In this document: piece after piece, positions 1 through 7,265 of the stretch | Numbering within the stretch: the stretch's first letter is position 1 | Layout of the letters: every line of letters begins with the position of its first letter | Assembly (NCBI RefSeq): GCF_019597925.1 | Contig: NZ_CP080442.1 | Span: forward strand, 971,001-1,035,000 | From: [Clostridium] scindens | GTDB lineage: Bacteria; Bacillota; Clostridia; Lachnospirales; Lachnospiraceae | Length of the DNA: 64,000 nucleotides | Direction: 5' to 3' | The notes under the pieces: model-generated | Told to the model about the DNA's origin: nothing | Database searches by the model: none | What the model saw: only the letters and a program-made list of their open reading frames with translations | Made by a program: the position numbers and the translations under genes

Positions 1-1
1 G

Positions 2-259
2 GATCATATCCCGGTGGAACTTAGCCGCACGGAACAGAGGATCCTGTATCTTCTTGTCACTAACGCAGGCAGGATACTTACCAGGGAGCGGCTGATGGAG
101 TGGGTCTGGCCGGAGGGAACGGAATACGTGGAAGACAATGCCCTGTCCGTTGGAATCCGGCGTCTGAGGGACAAGCTGGAGGATAGTCCCTCCAAGCCAG
201 AATATATAAGAACCGTATATGGGAAGGGATACATATGGCAGGAATCGCAGGAACTATAA
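2..259 (+). CDS. Response regulator, C-terminal DNA-binding domain (5' partial)
   Basis: This is the C-terminal end of an OmpR/PhoB-family response regulator; the receiver domain lies upstream of the window. The visible 85 residues form a winged-helix effector domain: the 'LSRTEQRILYLLVTNAGRIL' recognition region, then the transactivation loop, and the typical terminal 'VYGKGYIW' wing. It overlaps the following sensor kinase by 25 bases, so the two form a translationally coupled two-component pair. The pair sits just upstream of an ABC transporter gene, the usual arrangement of clostridial antimicrobial-peptide sensing modules. The tandem 11-bp repeat in front of the ABC gene is a plausible target for it. 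Confidence 0.9.
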   Translation, partial: DHIPVELSRTEQRILYLLVTNAGRILTRERLMEWVWPEGTEYVEDNALSVGIRRLRDKLEDSPSKPEYIRTVYGKGYIWQESQEL

Positions 260-1140
260 TATTACTGTTGAGTGCAGTCGCTTTTTTGCTTGCAAGGGAT
301 TGCAGGAATAAGAAGAAAGAGATGGAAGTCTTGCTGCAGCGTCTGGATGATGCGCTTAATGGAGAAGTAGAAGCATCTGCGTATGACGAATCCTTGGATT
401 CGGCAATTACAGAACGGCTGGACAAACTACTTAGAAGTTCCAGTATGGGCAAAGAAAGGGCATACCAGGACCGGGACAGGATAAAATCCCTGATTTCCGA
501 TATCTCCCATCAGATTCGCACGCCCCTTTCTAATATTATGCTATATACCGGACTGCTGCAGGAAAAGAATCTGGATGGACAATCCCGGCTGCTTGCGGAT
601 AAGATACAGGGGCAGGCAGAGAAACTGGATTTCTTCATGAAAGAACTGGTAAGATCATCCTATATGGAGACGGATATGATTGTTGTCACCCCGCAGACAG
701 CCTCGGCAGAAGAACTGATCGACAGGGCCTGCCAGGCAGTAGAAGTGGAGGCGCTGAAAAAGAGGATTCTGATCAGGAAGCCAGAAGGGGAGCGGATCTT
801 CTGCAAGTTCGATATGGAGTGGACGCTGGAAGCGGTGAGGAATATTCTGGAGAATGCGCTAAAGTATTCGCCGGAAGGTTCGGAAGTGCGTATAGAGATT
901 GCTCCAAACGAAGCCTTCACCTGCATCAGGATTCAGGATGAGGGAATCGGGATAAGGGAAGAAGAACAGGGGCTGATATTTGAACGGTTCTATCGTTCCC
1001 GGGATGTGAAGAAAGAGCCGGGAATGGGGATCGGCCTATATCTGGCCAGAGAGATTATAGCCAGGCAGGGAGGGTATATCGAGGTCCGGTCCGAGTATGC
1101 CAAAGGAACCTGCTTTTGCATCTATCTTCCCAATTTTTGA
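235..1140 (+). CDS. Sensor histidine kinase (short intramembrane-type)
   Basis: 301-residue histidine kinase that would phosphorylate the regulator encoded immediately upstream. There is one N-terminal hydrophobic segment (about residues 4-20) and no sizeable extracellular domain. A HisKA box 'ISHQIRTPLSN' gives the phospho-acceptor His92. The HATPase domain follows, with the N box 'NILENALKYSP', G1 'DEGIGI' and G2 'GMGIGLYLA'. Small kinases of this shape usually take their signal from a neighbouring ABC permease rather than sensing directly. The expected permease is not visible because the ABC operon downstream is interrupted. A strong hairpin terminator follows the stop codon. Confidence 0.92.
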   Translation: MAGIAGTIILLLSAVAFLLARDCRNKKKEMEVLLQRLDDALNGEVEASAYDESLDSAITERLDKLLRSSSMGKERAYQDRDRIKSLISDISHQIRTPLSNIMLYTGLLQEKNLDGQSRLLADKIQGQAEKLDFFMKELVRSSYMETDMIVVTPQTASAEELIDRACQAVEVEALKKRILIRKPEGERIFCKFDMEWTLEAVRNILENALKYSPEGSEVRIEIAPNEAFTCIRIQDEGIGIREEEQGLIFERFYRSRDVKKEPGMGIGLYLAREIIARQGGYIEVRSEYAKGTCFCIYLPNF

Positions 1141-1151
1141 TGGGACACCGC

Positions 1152-1178
1152 AGGAATGTGCTTCGGCACATTCCTTTT
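1152..1178 (+). terminator. Intrinsic terminator after the histidine kinase
   Basis: A perfect 10-bp stem (1152-1161 pairing with 1166-1175) closes a TTCG tetraloop and is followed by a T run. It separates the two-component operon from the ABC gene, which therefore has its own promoter. Confidence 0.85.
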
Positions 1179-1195
1179 CTGTCAGAATTGTCACA

Positions 1196-1232
1196 TTTGA
1201 GAAAGATTTGAGAAAGAAGCATTTGCTATATT
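1196..1232 (+). promoter_or_regulatory. Tandem 11-bp repeat and -10 box in front of the ABC gene
   Basis: TTTGAGAAAGA occurs twice head to tail (1196-1206 and 1207-1217). It is followed by a TATATT -10 box (1227-1232), with no good -35 at the right distance. OmpR/PhoB-type regulators bind direct repeats with an 11-bp period next to or over the -35 position. The site is therefore inferred to be an activator box for the adjacent response regulator. Confidence 0.6.
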
Positions 1233-1279
1233 ATTTCCAGGCGCCGGATGGCGCGAATATAGAGATATGGAGGTACGAT

Positions 1280-1786
1280 ATGGACATATTGGTTACAGAG
1301 AACTTAAAGAAGTACTACCGGATGGGAGAAAATGTAGTAAAGGCTTTGGATGGCGCCAGTCTTTCGGTCCGGCAAGGAGAATTCCTGGCGATCGTGGGTA
1401 AGTCCGGAAGCGGCAAATCCACGCTGCTTCATATGCTGGGAGGATTGGATTGGCCGACCAGCGGGAAGGTGATGATTGGACAGAAAGATATATCTCCCAT
1501 GGATAAAGATGAACTTACGATATTCCGCCGGAGGAAGATAGGCTTTGTATTCCAGAACTATAACCTTCTTCCGCTGATGAATGTATATGAGAATATCGTC
1601 CTGCCCATCAAGCTGGACGGCATCCGTCCACAGAAGAGTCATGTCAATGAGATTATTAAAATGCTGGGCCTGGAGGACAAAAAGTCGGCTATGCCCTCCC
1701 AGCTCTCCGGGGGCCAGCAGCAGAGGGTGGCGTTAGCGAGGGCTCTGGCAGCCAAGCCGGCCATCATTCTGGCGGACGTAAACTGA
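1280..1786 (+). pseudogene. ABC transporter ATPase, truncated by the element
   Basis: ATPase subunit of a MacB/LolD/BceA-like ABC exporter. The chosen ATG has a GGAGG site 6 bases upstream. It holds Walker A 'GKSGSGKST' (about residues 40-48), the Q loop 'FVFQNYNLLP', the signature 'LSGGQQQRVALARALA' and the Walker B start 'IILAD'. After 'LAD' the family continues with 'EPTGNLD', but here the frame reads two foreign residues and a stop. The remaining quarter of the protein (D loop, H loop) and the permease are absent. This is the left insertion scar of the mobile element. The product is expected to be inactive. Confidence 0.9.
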
Positions 1787-2049
1787 ACCCCATGTGCTTA
1801 CTGTACATAGAGTGTACACAGTAGGATTACATGACAATATAGGTACATGATACACAAGTAATGAGAAAAAATGTGTATGGAGTAGGAAGAAAGTATTAAT
1901 ATCTGGTATGAGGGAAGAGAGCCTTGTAGCAGTTTTTTTATTGTCAATAATAGACAGGTTTACAGGAGGTATTTTGGTGGTATGTGTGAATAGCTTTCTC
2001 GTGGAAAACAAGGTAGTGTTGTGGTTGAAAAGGAAAGGAGAAGCATAAA
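1787..2049. other. Left-end non-coding region of the element
   Basis: About 260 bases without a gene. Near the junction an imperfect inverted repeat (about 1797-1823) has TGTACA arms around a TAGAG centre. It is a candidate recombinase-binding site, by position only. Further on is a TTTACA box (1959-1964), a 16-base gap and TATGTG (1981-1986), then the 15-mer TGTGAATAGCTTTCT (1985-1999), which recurs exactly at 9781-9795. Confidence 0.45.
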
Positions 2050-2355
2050 ATGAGTAAAAAATTTACAACACAACAGAAACTTATGCAGGCAACGCAGTAT
2101 GGAATACGGGTGTATGCACAACAACGAGGAAACGGTAATGATAGTGAACGTTTAAAACTGGAGAAGATTGCAAATGAAATAGGAGAGTATTGGGGATTGG
2201 AGAAATCTGTGTCAGGTTATCCGAAACTTTTTGAGGAAATTATGCTTCAGGGGCTTTGGAGATATGCCAGTGAAATGCAATATACGCATGGAGAAGCGGA
2301 ACAAGAACGGATCAAAGAAATATTGGATTTGGTGCATGAAATCCAGAATCAATAG
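2050..2355 (+). CDS. Conserved-type small ICE protein, unknown function
   Basis: 101-residue soluble, charged, mostly helical protein with no motif I recognise. The ATG follows a GGAAAGGAG site at normal spacing, so the start is firm. It is the first gene inside the left end of the element and reads toward two oppositely oriented Xre regulators. That position is typical for small excision or regulatory accessory proteins, but there is no direct evidence that this one is an excisionase. Base composition matches the ICE backbone. Confidence 0.6.
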   Translation: MSKKFTTQQKLMQATQYGIRVYAQQRGNGNDSERLKLEKIANEIGEYWGLEKSVSGYPKLFEEIMLQGLWRYASEMQYTHGEAEQERIKEILDLVHEIQNQ

Positions 2356-2482
2356 TTTGGACCAATATAGCCAGGCAGCAAAAAAGGAGAAACCGCAAGA
2401 CATACTTTCAAAATTAAAGGGAATGAAAGAAAAGTCACAGCCTCATGTGATTGAAGCTATGACCTTTCTTTTCCCTCGATGA
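2336..2482 (+). CDS. Small hypothetical protein overlapping the previous gene
   Basis: 48-residue lysine-rich frame whose ATG overlaps the end of the preceding gene by 20 bases in another phase. It ends inside the 3' end of the convergent Xre gene. Translational coupling is possible, but there is no clear ribosome site of its own. It may be only a chance frame. Confidence 0.3.
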   Translation: MKSRINSLDQYSQAAKKEKPQDILSKLKGMKEKSQPHVIEAMTFLFPR

Positions 2483-2711
2483 GATATTCATAGGAAACAT
2501 TAAAAATCTCAGTAAGCGCTTTTAATTCCACATCTGTGACGTAACGCTTATTGGTCTCAATTCTGGTGATCACATTTTTATCCATATCATATCCATTCAG
2601 CTGAAGCTGGTAGGCTAAGAGCCGCTGTGACATATTATGCTGGCGACGGAGTTCAATGAGCCTTTGGCTGATCAGGTTTTTCTCCCCGGTGGATGTTTTC
2701 GGTTTCGGCAT
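2457..2711 (-). CDS. Xre-family helix-turn-helix regulator
   Basis: 84-residue Xre/Cro-type DNA-binding protein. The helix-turn-helix 'MSQRLLAYQLQLNGYDMDKN' (about residues 27-46) is followed by the 'VITRIETNKRYVTDVELKAL' scaffold of the family. The chosen ATG has a GGAGGG site on the minus strand. It is one of only two backbone genes on the minus strand, both Xre proteins, facing the rightward genes. It is a good candidate for the repressor that keeps the element quiescent. No ligand or protease domain is attached. Confidence 0.85.
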   Translation of the reverse strand: MPKPKTSTGEKNLISQRLIELRRQHNMSQRLLAYQLQLNGYDMDKNVITRIETNKRYVTDVELKALTEIFNVSYEYLIEGKERS

Positions 2712-2924
2712 ATTTCTAATCCCTCCTGCAAATAGTGTTGGCAGGTTTGTCTCACTTTTTGCACTTTTTCTATTGATTTTACATGGGATTAGGAATACAA
2801 TCGGTTGTAAAAGTGAGACAAGAAATATACGGAAATAGGATGATGGAATCGGTTGAAGAAAAACGGAGAGAATAAGAAAGAGCAATAGTACAAGAGAAAT
2901 TTAAGAAGTGGCTGCTTTTCCGGT

Positions 2925-3164
2925 TTAGAGAAGCCCGGAAAAGAATGCGTTGATATCGGTATGGAAGATTTTAGCAAGGGCAACAAGTACCGAAACCTTG
3001 ATGTTCATACGGTTAGTTTCCAGTTTGGCATAGGTACTTTTGGACATAGAAATTCCCATCAGGTTCAATTTTGCGACAACCTGATCCTGGGTAAGTTTAT
3101 TCGCATAACGGATTGCCTGTATATTTTTTCCGATATCCATATCTGGTCTGATTTTCTGTATCAT
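2925..3164 (-). CDS. Second Xre-family helix-turn-helix regulator
   Basis: 79-residue Xre-type repressor. The motif 'LTQDQVVAKLNLMGISMSKS' lies at about residues 24-43, followed by 'TYAKLETNRMNIKVSVLVAL'. The chosen ATG has a GGAAGGA site. Two candidate Xre switches in tandem suggest a layered control circuit. The divergent gap to the next rightward gene (3165-3279) would hold the operators. The paralogues share only the domain, so this is not a recent duplication. Confidence 0.85.
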   Translation of the reverse strand: MIQKIRPDMDIGKNIQAIRYANKLTQDQVVAKLNLMGISMSKSTYAKLETNRMNIKVSVLVALAKIFHTDINAFFSGLL

Positions 3165-3279
3165 AAAGTCCTTCCATTTCTTGAATATTTCGCAATAAAG
3201 AAACTTTATATTGATTTTACTGGTTTCGCTTTTTATAATGTTTCGTAATAAGGAATTATTTGCAAGAAGGGTGATAGGT

Positions 3280-3681
3280 ATGCACCAAAGGGATATAGAG
3301 CGGTTTGCTTTCCTGCTTTTATGCGGAAAGCGTGACAGGGAAATCCTGCTGGGAAAGGAAAAAATGACGTTTTCAGATTTGGACAGGCTGACGTATGTTT
3401 CTGATTTTCTAGGATTGAAGCTGTATAACTTAGAAATCTGGAATGAATATGCAGGACAGTTCAGTGAACAGTTTCGGCAGTTGGAATTGCTGTATGATGA
3501 AACCTGCAGCATTGTGTCCTGGGATCCGACAGAAGCAGATGAGCATTTACATGATAAATGGCTTCAGGAGTTTTGTACTCAGGTAGCGGATCAGGAAATG
3601 CGGAAACAGCTGGAACAGATCATCAAACAACAGTATCAGGAAAAAGAGATGGTAGATCCCACGGAGACAGACATCGTGTAG
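3280..3681 (+). CDS. Conserved ICE protein, unknown function
   Basis: 133-residue acidic, helical protein without a domain I recognise. The ATG at 3280 is preceded by an AAGGGTGA ribosome site; a longer frame upstream lacks one. The last 70 bases of the gene, with about 10 bases past its stop, are repeated at 7951-8030 on the other side of the defence cargo. It therefore marks the point where that cargo entered the backbone. The gene probably once lay directly before the gene at 8082. Confidence 0.65.
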   Translation: MHQRDIERFAFLLLCGKRDREILLGKEKMTFSDLDRLTYVSDFLGLKLYNLEIWNEYAGQFSEQFRQLELLYDETCSIVSWDPTEADEHLHDKWLQEFCTQVADQEMRKQLEQIIKQQYQEKEMVDPTETDIV

Positions 3682-3690
3682 GTGTTTATC
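3611..3690 (+). repeat. Left copy of the 80-bp direct repeat bracketing cargo
   Basis: This is the 3' end of the gene at 3280-3681 plus a few bases. It matches 7951-8030 with about four mismatches; the first 30 bases are identical. The block in between is AT-rich and carries defence-type genes, while both sides are ordinary backbone. Confidence 0.85.
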
Positions 3691-4000
3691 TTTTTTACAG
3701 AAAAGTGAAAAAGAAATTATAAAAGATAAAGAATGGAGATCCTGATAATAAATTTCAATTACTCATTAAAAATGGGGGATTTATTACTTGGTGAAAATAT
3801 CATTTTTTGAAAGATGTTGACTCATTGATGTAGCAGTATTCTATGCAACTTTATACTTAGTTATTCTATAGCTAGAGATAGGAAATTTTTTCAAATTAAA
3901 TAATATGGAAATGTAAAAAGTAGAAAACATACAGGAATATCGAAAAACATAGTTAAACTATATATAACAACACAAATGCAGAAAAATAAAGAATAATATA
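3691..4000. other. AT-rich non-coding stretch at the cargo entry
   Basis: I see no gene in this 310-base stretch. It ends in the promoter of the ATPase gene. Its low GC contrasts with the backbone before 3680. Confidence 0.5.
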
Positions 4001-4029
4001 TTGACATTGAGAAATATATGAGTTATTAT
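4001..4029 (+). promoter_or_regulatory. SigmaA-type promoter of the AAA ATPase gene
   Basis: Consensus TTGACA (4001-4006), a 17-base spacer and TATTAT (4024-4029). The coding start lies about 25 bases downstream, which favours the ATG at 4053 over the one at 4035. Confidence 0.8.
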
Positions 4030-4052
4030 ATCGAATGAAAGGAGAAGGAAAG

Positions 4053-5342
4053 ATGAATAACACAATCCTGAAATCCTTATCTGTAGAGAATTTTACTTCG
4101 TTTGCAGATAGGATTACATTTACAACAGAGACAGACATTAGTAAAAAAGAATTTCTTAATAACACATTTGAAAGTAGAGACATGATGTTTAATAAAGTGT
4201 CTTTTCTGTATGGTGCAAATGGTTCGGGAAAGACTTTCTTCTGTAAAATCATAAGAGAGATTCAAAGATTATTAGACTGGTCACCATTGTTGGCAATGAA
4301 CAATTCTCAATTACTCTCTTTACCACAATTTAAAGAAATTGATGCTCCGGTAAAGCAATTTATGTTTGATGTGGCTTATCAAGAGCGTCCATCGAAGTTT
4401 GCAATAGAGATTGTTCTTGATGAAACTACATATTATTATGAGTTTTCGGTACGAGAAAAAAAGATTGAATCAGAGTTGCTCACAAAAAAATATCGTAGAA
4501 CAGAAAAATTACTTGAAAGAACATCTTCCTTGTATAAAGATATTGTTTTACGCTCTGAATTAAAAGATTTTGAAAATAAGAAGCAGGCAGTTAAAGAAGA
4601 GGCTCTATGTCTTCCAGTAGCCGCATTATTGAACAACAGTTTGGCGTCTAAAATTGTTGACGCTATACAAGGAATACAAGTTGTTAGTATGACTGCAGCG
4701 AGATTAAAGCCTACGAAATCGAAAGAATCATTTTCAGAGGAGCGATTAAGAAAATATATTAATATTCTCCAGAAAGCAGATCCTACGTTAAGAGATATAA
4801 AGGTTTCTTTTGAAGAAGAAGAGATTGACCGTCAAAAAATTGAGACGGATGATTTTGAAAATCGAGAAATCATAGCTACTAAAACGACGGTAGGGGTAGA
4901 TACGGCACATGCTGTTTATGAGAATGGAAAGGAGACAAGTAGTACACCTATGACTTTCTTTGCAGAAGAATCATTAGGTACTGTAAAACTTTTCACGGCA
5001 TTACCATATCTGTATGATATTTTGGAATCAGGAGGGGTGCTTGTTATTGATGAGATTGAAAATGGATTGCATCTTTCTCTGGCTAAGGAGATAATTGGGC
5101 TTTTTACTAATGAGGAGAGTAATCCAAATCATGCACAACTTATATGTACATCGCATCAGCCACTTCTAGTTTCCGGTGAATATAGACGAGACCAGGTTTG
5201 GATTACGAGTAAAGATTTATATGGAAAAAGTTCATTACATAGAATGAGTGATTTGAAGACATCACGTGCAAAAGTTAATTTAACTAATCGAATTATTGAA
5301 GGGGCATTTGGATGTAACCCAGAAATGTTTTTTGAAAAATAA
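4053..5342 (+). CDS. AAA/ABC-type ATPase, RloA/AbiL-like (defence)
   Basis: About 429-residue SMC/ABC-like ATPase of the type seen in abortive-infection and RloAB modules. The Walker A motif 'LYGANGSGKTFF' lies near the N-terminus after the typical 'SVENFTSF' start. A long helical insert follows, then 'GVLVIDEIENGLH' (Walker B with catalytic Glu) and the 'CTSHQPLL' switch histidine. The start has a GGAGAAGG site and its own consensus promoter. RloA is normally followed by the nuclease-like RloB, but no RloB is present; the next genes are a zinc-ribbon peptide and a TIR module. Its partner is therefore unclear. Strong AT bias marks it as acquired cargo. Confidence 0.75.
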   Translation: MNNTILKSLSVENFTSFADRITFTTETDISKKEFLNNTFESRDMMFNKVSFLYGANGSGKTFFCKIIREIQRLLDWSPLLAMNNSQLLSLPQFKEIDAPVKQFMFDVAYQERPSKFAIEIVLDETTYYYEFSVREKKIESELLTKKYRRTEKLLERTSSLYKDIVLRSELKDFENKKQAVKEEALCLPVAALLNNSLASKIVDAIQGIQVVSMTAARLKPTKSKESFSEERLRKYINILQKADPTLRDIKVSFEEEEIDRQKIETDDFENREIIATKTTVGVDTAHAVYENGKETSSTPMTFFAEESLGTVKLFTALPYLYDILESGGVLVIDEIENGLHLSLAKEIIGLFTNEESNPNHAQLICTSHQPLLVSGEYRRDQVWITSKDLYGKSSLHRMSDLKTSRAKVNLTNRIIEGAFGCNPEMFFEK

Positions 5343-5356
5343 CACATAAAATATGA

Positions 5357-5436
5357 AAAAGAAAAACACCGAGTTGCAGCCCGGTGTTCTGCAGGACGAC
5401 AAAAGCAGCAGCCGTCGCTACAATATTAATAACCGT
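5357..5436 (-). ncRNA. Candidate small RNA on the minus strand
   Basis: On the minus strand a TTGCAA box (5464-5469), a 17-base spacer and TACAAT (5441-5446) form a sigmaA promoter. About 50-70 bases downstream is a rho-independent terminator: CGGTGTT-type arms at 5365-5371 and 5382-5388, followed by two T runs on that strand. The predicted transcript is about 75-80 nt. It lies antisense to the gap between the ATPase and zinc-ribbon genes. No convincing protein is encoded. The layout resembles antisense antitoxins of type I systems, but I cannot identify a toxin. Confidence 0.5.
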
Positions 5437-5570
5437 AACCATTGTATCACGCTTAATTGCTGTTTGCAATATGAAATTTGTGTCCAGAAAGGCAAAAAAA
5501 TGCAGACTTTTTCTAAAAATGTGATTGAATATAGTAACTGTAAATTAAATTTTTAGAAAGAGGTATTTTT

Positions 5571-5678
5571 ATGAGATTAAAGTACAAATATTACATTTGC
5601 CAATGCGGTAGAAAAGTTATTCCGTTTACCAACCCATGTAAATGTCCACATTGTGGGCGTATTACCCGTTTGAGATAA
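5571..5678 (+). CDS. 35-residue zinc-ribbon peptide
   Basis: Tiny protein with four cysteines in two knuckles: C10-x-C12 and C23-x-C25-x2-C28, with His27. This is the spacing of a treble-clef or zinc-ribbon fold. An AAAGAGG ribosome site precedes the ATG. It begins an operon with the DUF2188 protein (14 bases downstream) and then the TIR protein. It is too short to be an enzyme, so an adaptor or nucleic-acid-binding role in the TIR module is inferred. It would be missed by most gene callers. Confidence 0.6.
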   Translation: MRLKYKYYICQCGRKVIPFTNPCKCPHCGRITRLR

Positions 5679-5692
5679 GGTAGGTGGGAAGT

Positions 5693-5917
5693 ATGGGAAA
5701 AAATCAACATGTGACACCTCATCCAGATGGTGGATGGCAGGTAAAAGGACAAGGAAATAGCCGTGCAACGCTGAGGACTACAACTCAGAAAGAAGCAATA
5801 GATCGTGCACGTAGTATTTCACAAAACCAAGGATCTGAATTAGTTATTCATCGACCAAATGGACAAATTAGAGATAAAGATTCTCATGGAAGAGATCCAT
5901 TTCCACCAAGAGGATAA
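5693..5917 (+). CDS. DUF2188 domain protein
   Basis: 74-residue protein matching the DUF2188 pattern: 'HVTPHPDGGWQVKGQGNSRA' near the start, a helix with 'TQKEAIDRARSISQNQGSELVIH', and the terminal 'NGQIRDKDSHGRDPFPPRG' typical of the family. An AGGTGG site precedes the ATG. The domain is a small alpha/beta module of unknown function, often found next to toxins and conflict genes. Its place between a zinc-ribbon peptide and a TIR effector suggests a three-part module. Confidence 0.75.
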   Translation: MGKNQHVTPHPDGGWQVKGQGNSRATLRTTTQKEAIDRARSISQNQGSELVIHRPNGQIRDKDSHGRDPFPPRG

Positions 5918-6005
5918 ATAGCTGAGAGGTAGTATGCCTGGATAGGGCATACTATCTCTGGTTTTAAGAGAAATGATGAAAACAAAAATTACAGCGGAGG
6001 TAATG

Positions 6006-6868
6006 ATGTCAGTCGAGCAGTATCAAAAAAGTGTAAATACATTGGATAAAGAAATAGCAACTCTAGAAAAGAAGAAAGTAGAAGCTGATAAAAAATGTGC
6101 AGATATCCAATCGAAAATTAATTCGATTCAGAAGAATATTGCATCTAGAACTTCAGCTAATATGGTAGCTAGTAAAAAGAAACAAATAGCTAGTTTACAG
6201 GCGGAATATTCTAAAAAGATGTCTTCTAGTGCAGATGTTGGGAGAAAAATATCAGATAAGCGAAAAAAAGAAATGATGCATATTTGAAGTTACAGAAAGC
6301 ACAGAAGGAAGAACAAAAAAAGCAAGAAATGTCATTAAAAAAGATGCAGAAAGCATATGAAAATAAAATAGAAGAACTTAATAATCAAGCAGTATTGCAG
6401 TTGCGTACAAATGATAATATCGAAAAAACGAACAATCAGCAGGAAATGGAAGAATATGATGTATTCGTTTCCCATGCATGGGAGGATAAAGAATCTTTTG
6501 CGGATGAATTTGTAGAATCTTTAAGAGAGTGTGGAGCTAAGGTATGGTATGATACAACCCAAATAAAATGGGGCGACTCTATGAGAAGCAAGATAGATGA
6601 CGGGTTAAGGAAGTCTAAATTTGGCGTAGTAGTATTATCACCTGATTATATCAAGGATGGAAAATATTGGACAAAGACAGAATTAGACGGATTATTTCAG
6701 ATAGAGAGTGTTAATGGGAAAATGCTTCTTCCAGTCTGGCATAATCTTACTAAAAAAGAGGTTATGGAATACAGCCCAATTGTTGCGAGTAAATTAGCAA
6801 TGACAACGGCGAATATGACTCCGCAGGAAATGGCAAAAGAATTGTACAAATTATTATCTGAAGAATAA
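6006..6868 (+). CDS. Coiled-coil plus TIR-domain protein, split by a -1 frameshift
   Basis: Two frames together make one protein. The first (6006-6287, GGAGG site 5 bases upstream) is a long lysine-rich coiled coil. The second (to 6868) continues the coil and ends in a TIR domain: 'EYDVFVSHAWEDKESFADEF', 'VWYDTTQIKWGDSMRSKID' and 'GVVVLSPDYIKDGKYWTKTE', where the last Glu fits the NADase catalytic position. Joining needs a -1 shift at an A7 run (6263-6269). Either it is programmed, since the run reads A-AAA-AAA in phase, or one base is missing. If joined, it would be an NAD-consuming effector. A terminator follows. Confidence 0.7.
6263..6270 (+). promoter_or_regulatory. Possible -1 slippery site (A7 then G)
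   Basis: In the upstream frame the run reads A-AAA-AAA-G, a classic bacterial slippery heptamer. A -1 slip here enters exactly the frame of the TIR domain, while the unshifted frame stops at 6285-6287. I did not find a clear stimulatory stem downstream, so a plain one-base deletion remains as likely. Confidence 0.4.
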
Positions 6869-6888
6869 ATATTGAATAAAAACAATAT

Positions 6889-6930
6889 AACAATCGGAAT
6901 AAACAGTTTTATTGTGCTCCGATTGTTCTT
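6889..6930 (+). terminator. Intrinsic terminator after the TIR gene
   Basis: A perfect 10-bp stem, AACAATCGGA (6889-6898) with TCCGATTGTT (6918-6927), is followed by a short T-rich tail. Confidence 0.75.
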
Positions 6931-7265
6931 TAAATAATAAATTCCGATATGGCAGACATGGTGAATGGATATTCTCCGAGTGTTATGTTAGTGTGCAAGA
7001 GATAATGATAAATACCAGCATTTAGGAGATATGGAAGATAAACTATAACTTTCACAATTGTATGAGAATACAAGAAAAGAGAAATCTGCGACAGCAAAAA
7101 TGCTTTCTTAGATTTTCTACCATTTCAATATGATGTTCTGTAAAATGAAAGCGATAACAAATTAGAATTGAGTACAACTCTATATAATAAAATGATTGTT
7201 TACAGAACTGGAAGGTGTAATTATGTGAAAGTTGAAGATATAAGTAGAAAGTAGGAGTTTAGAAA
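6931..7265. other. AT-rich region with decayed coding traces
   Basis: No intact gene. Short translated stretches interrupted by stops (for example around 7035-7110) look like a worn-out open frame. A ribosome site for the next gene lies at its end. Confidence 0.4.

Noticed and set aside
5353..5556. 67-codon plus-strand frame after the ATPase gene
   Set aside because: It crosses the predicted minus-strand promoter and terminator and lacks a ribosome site.
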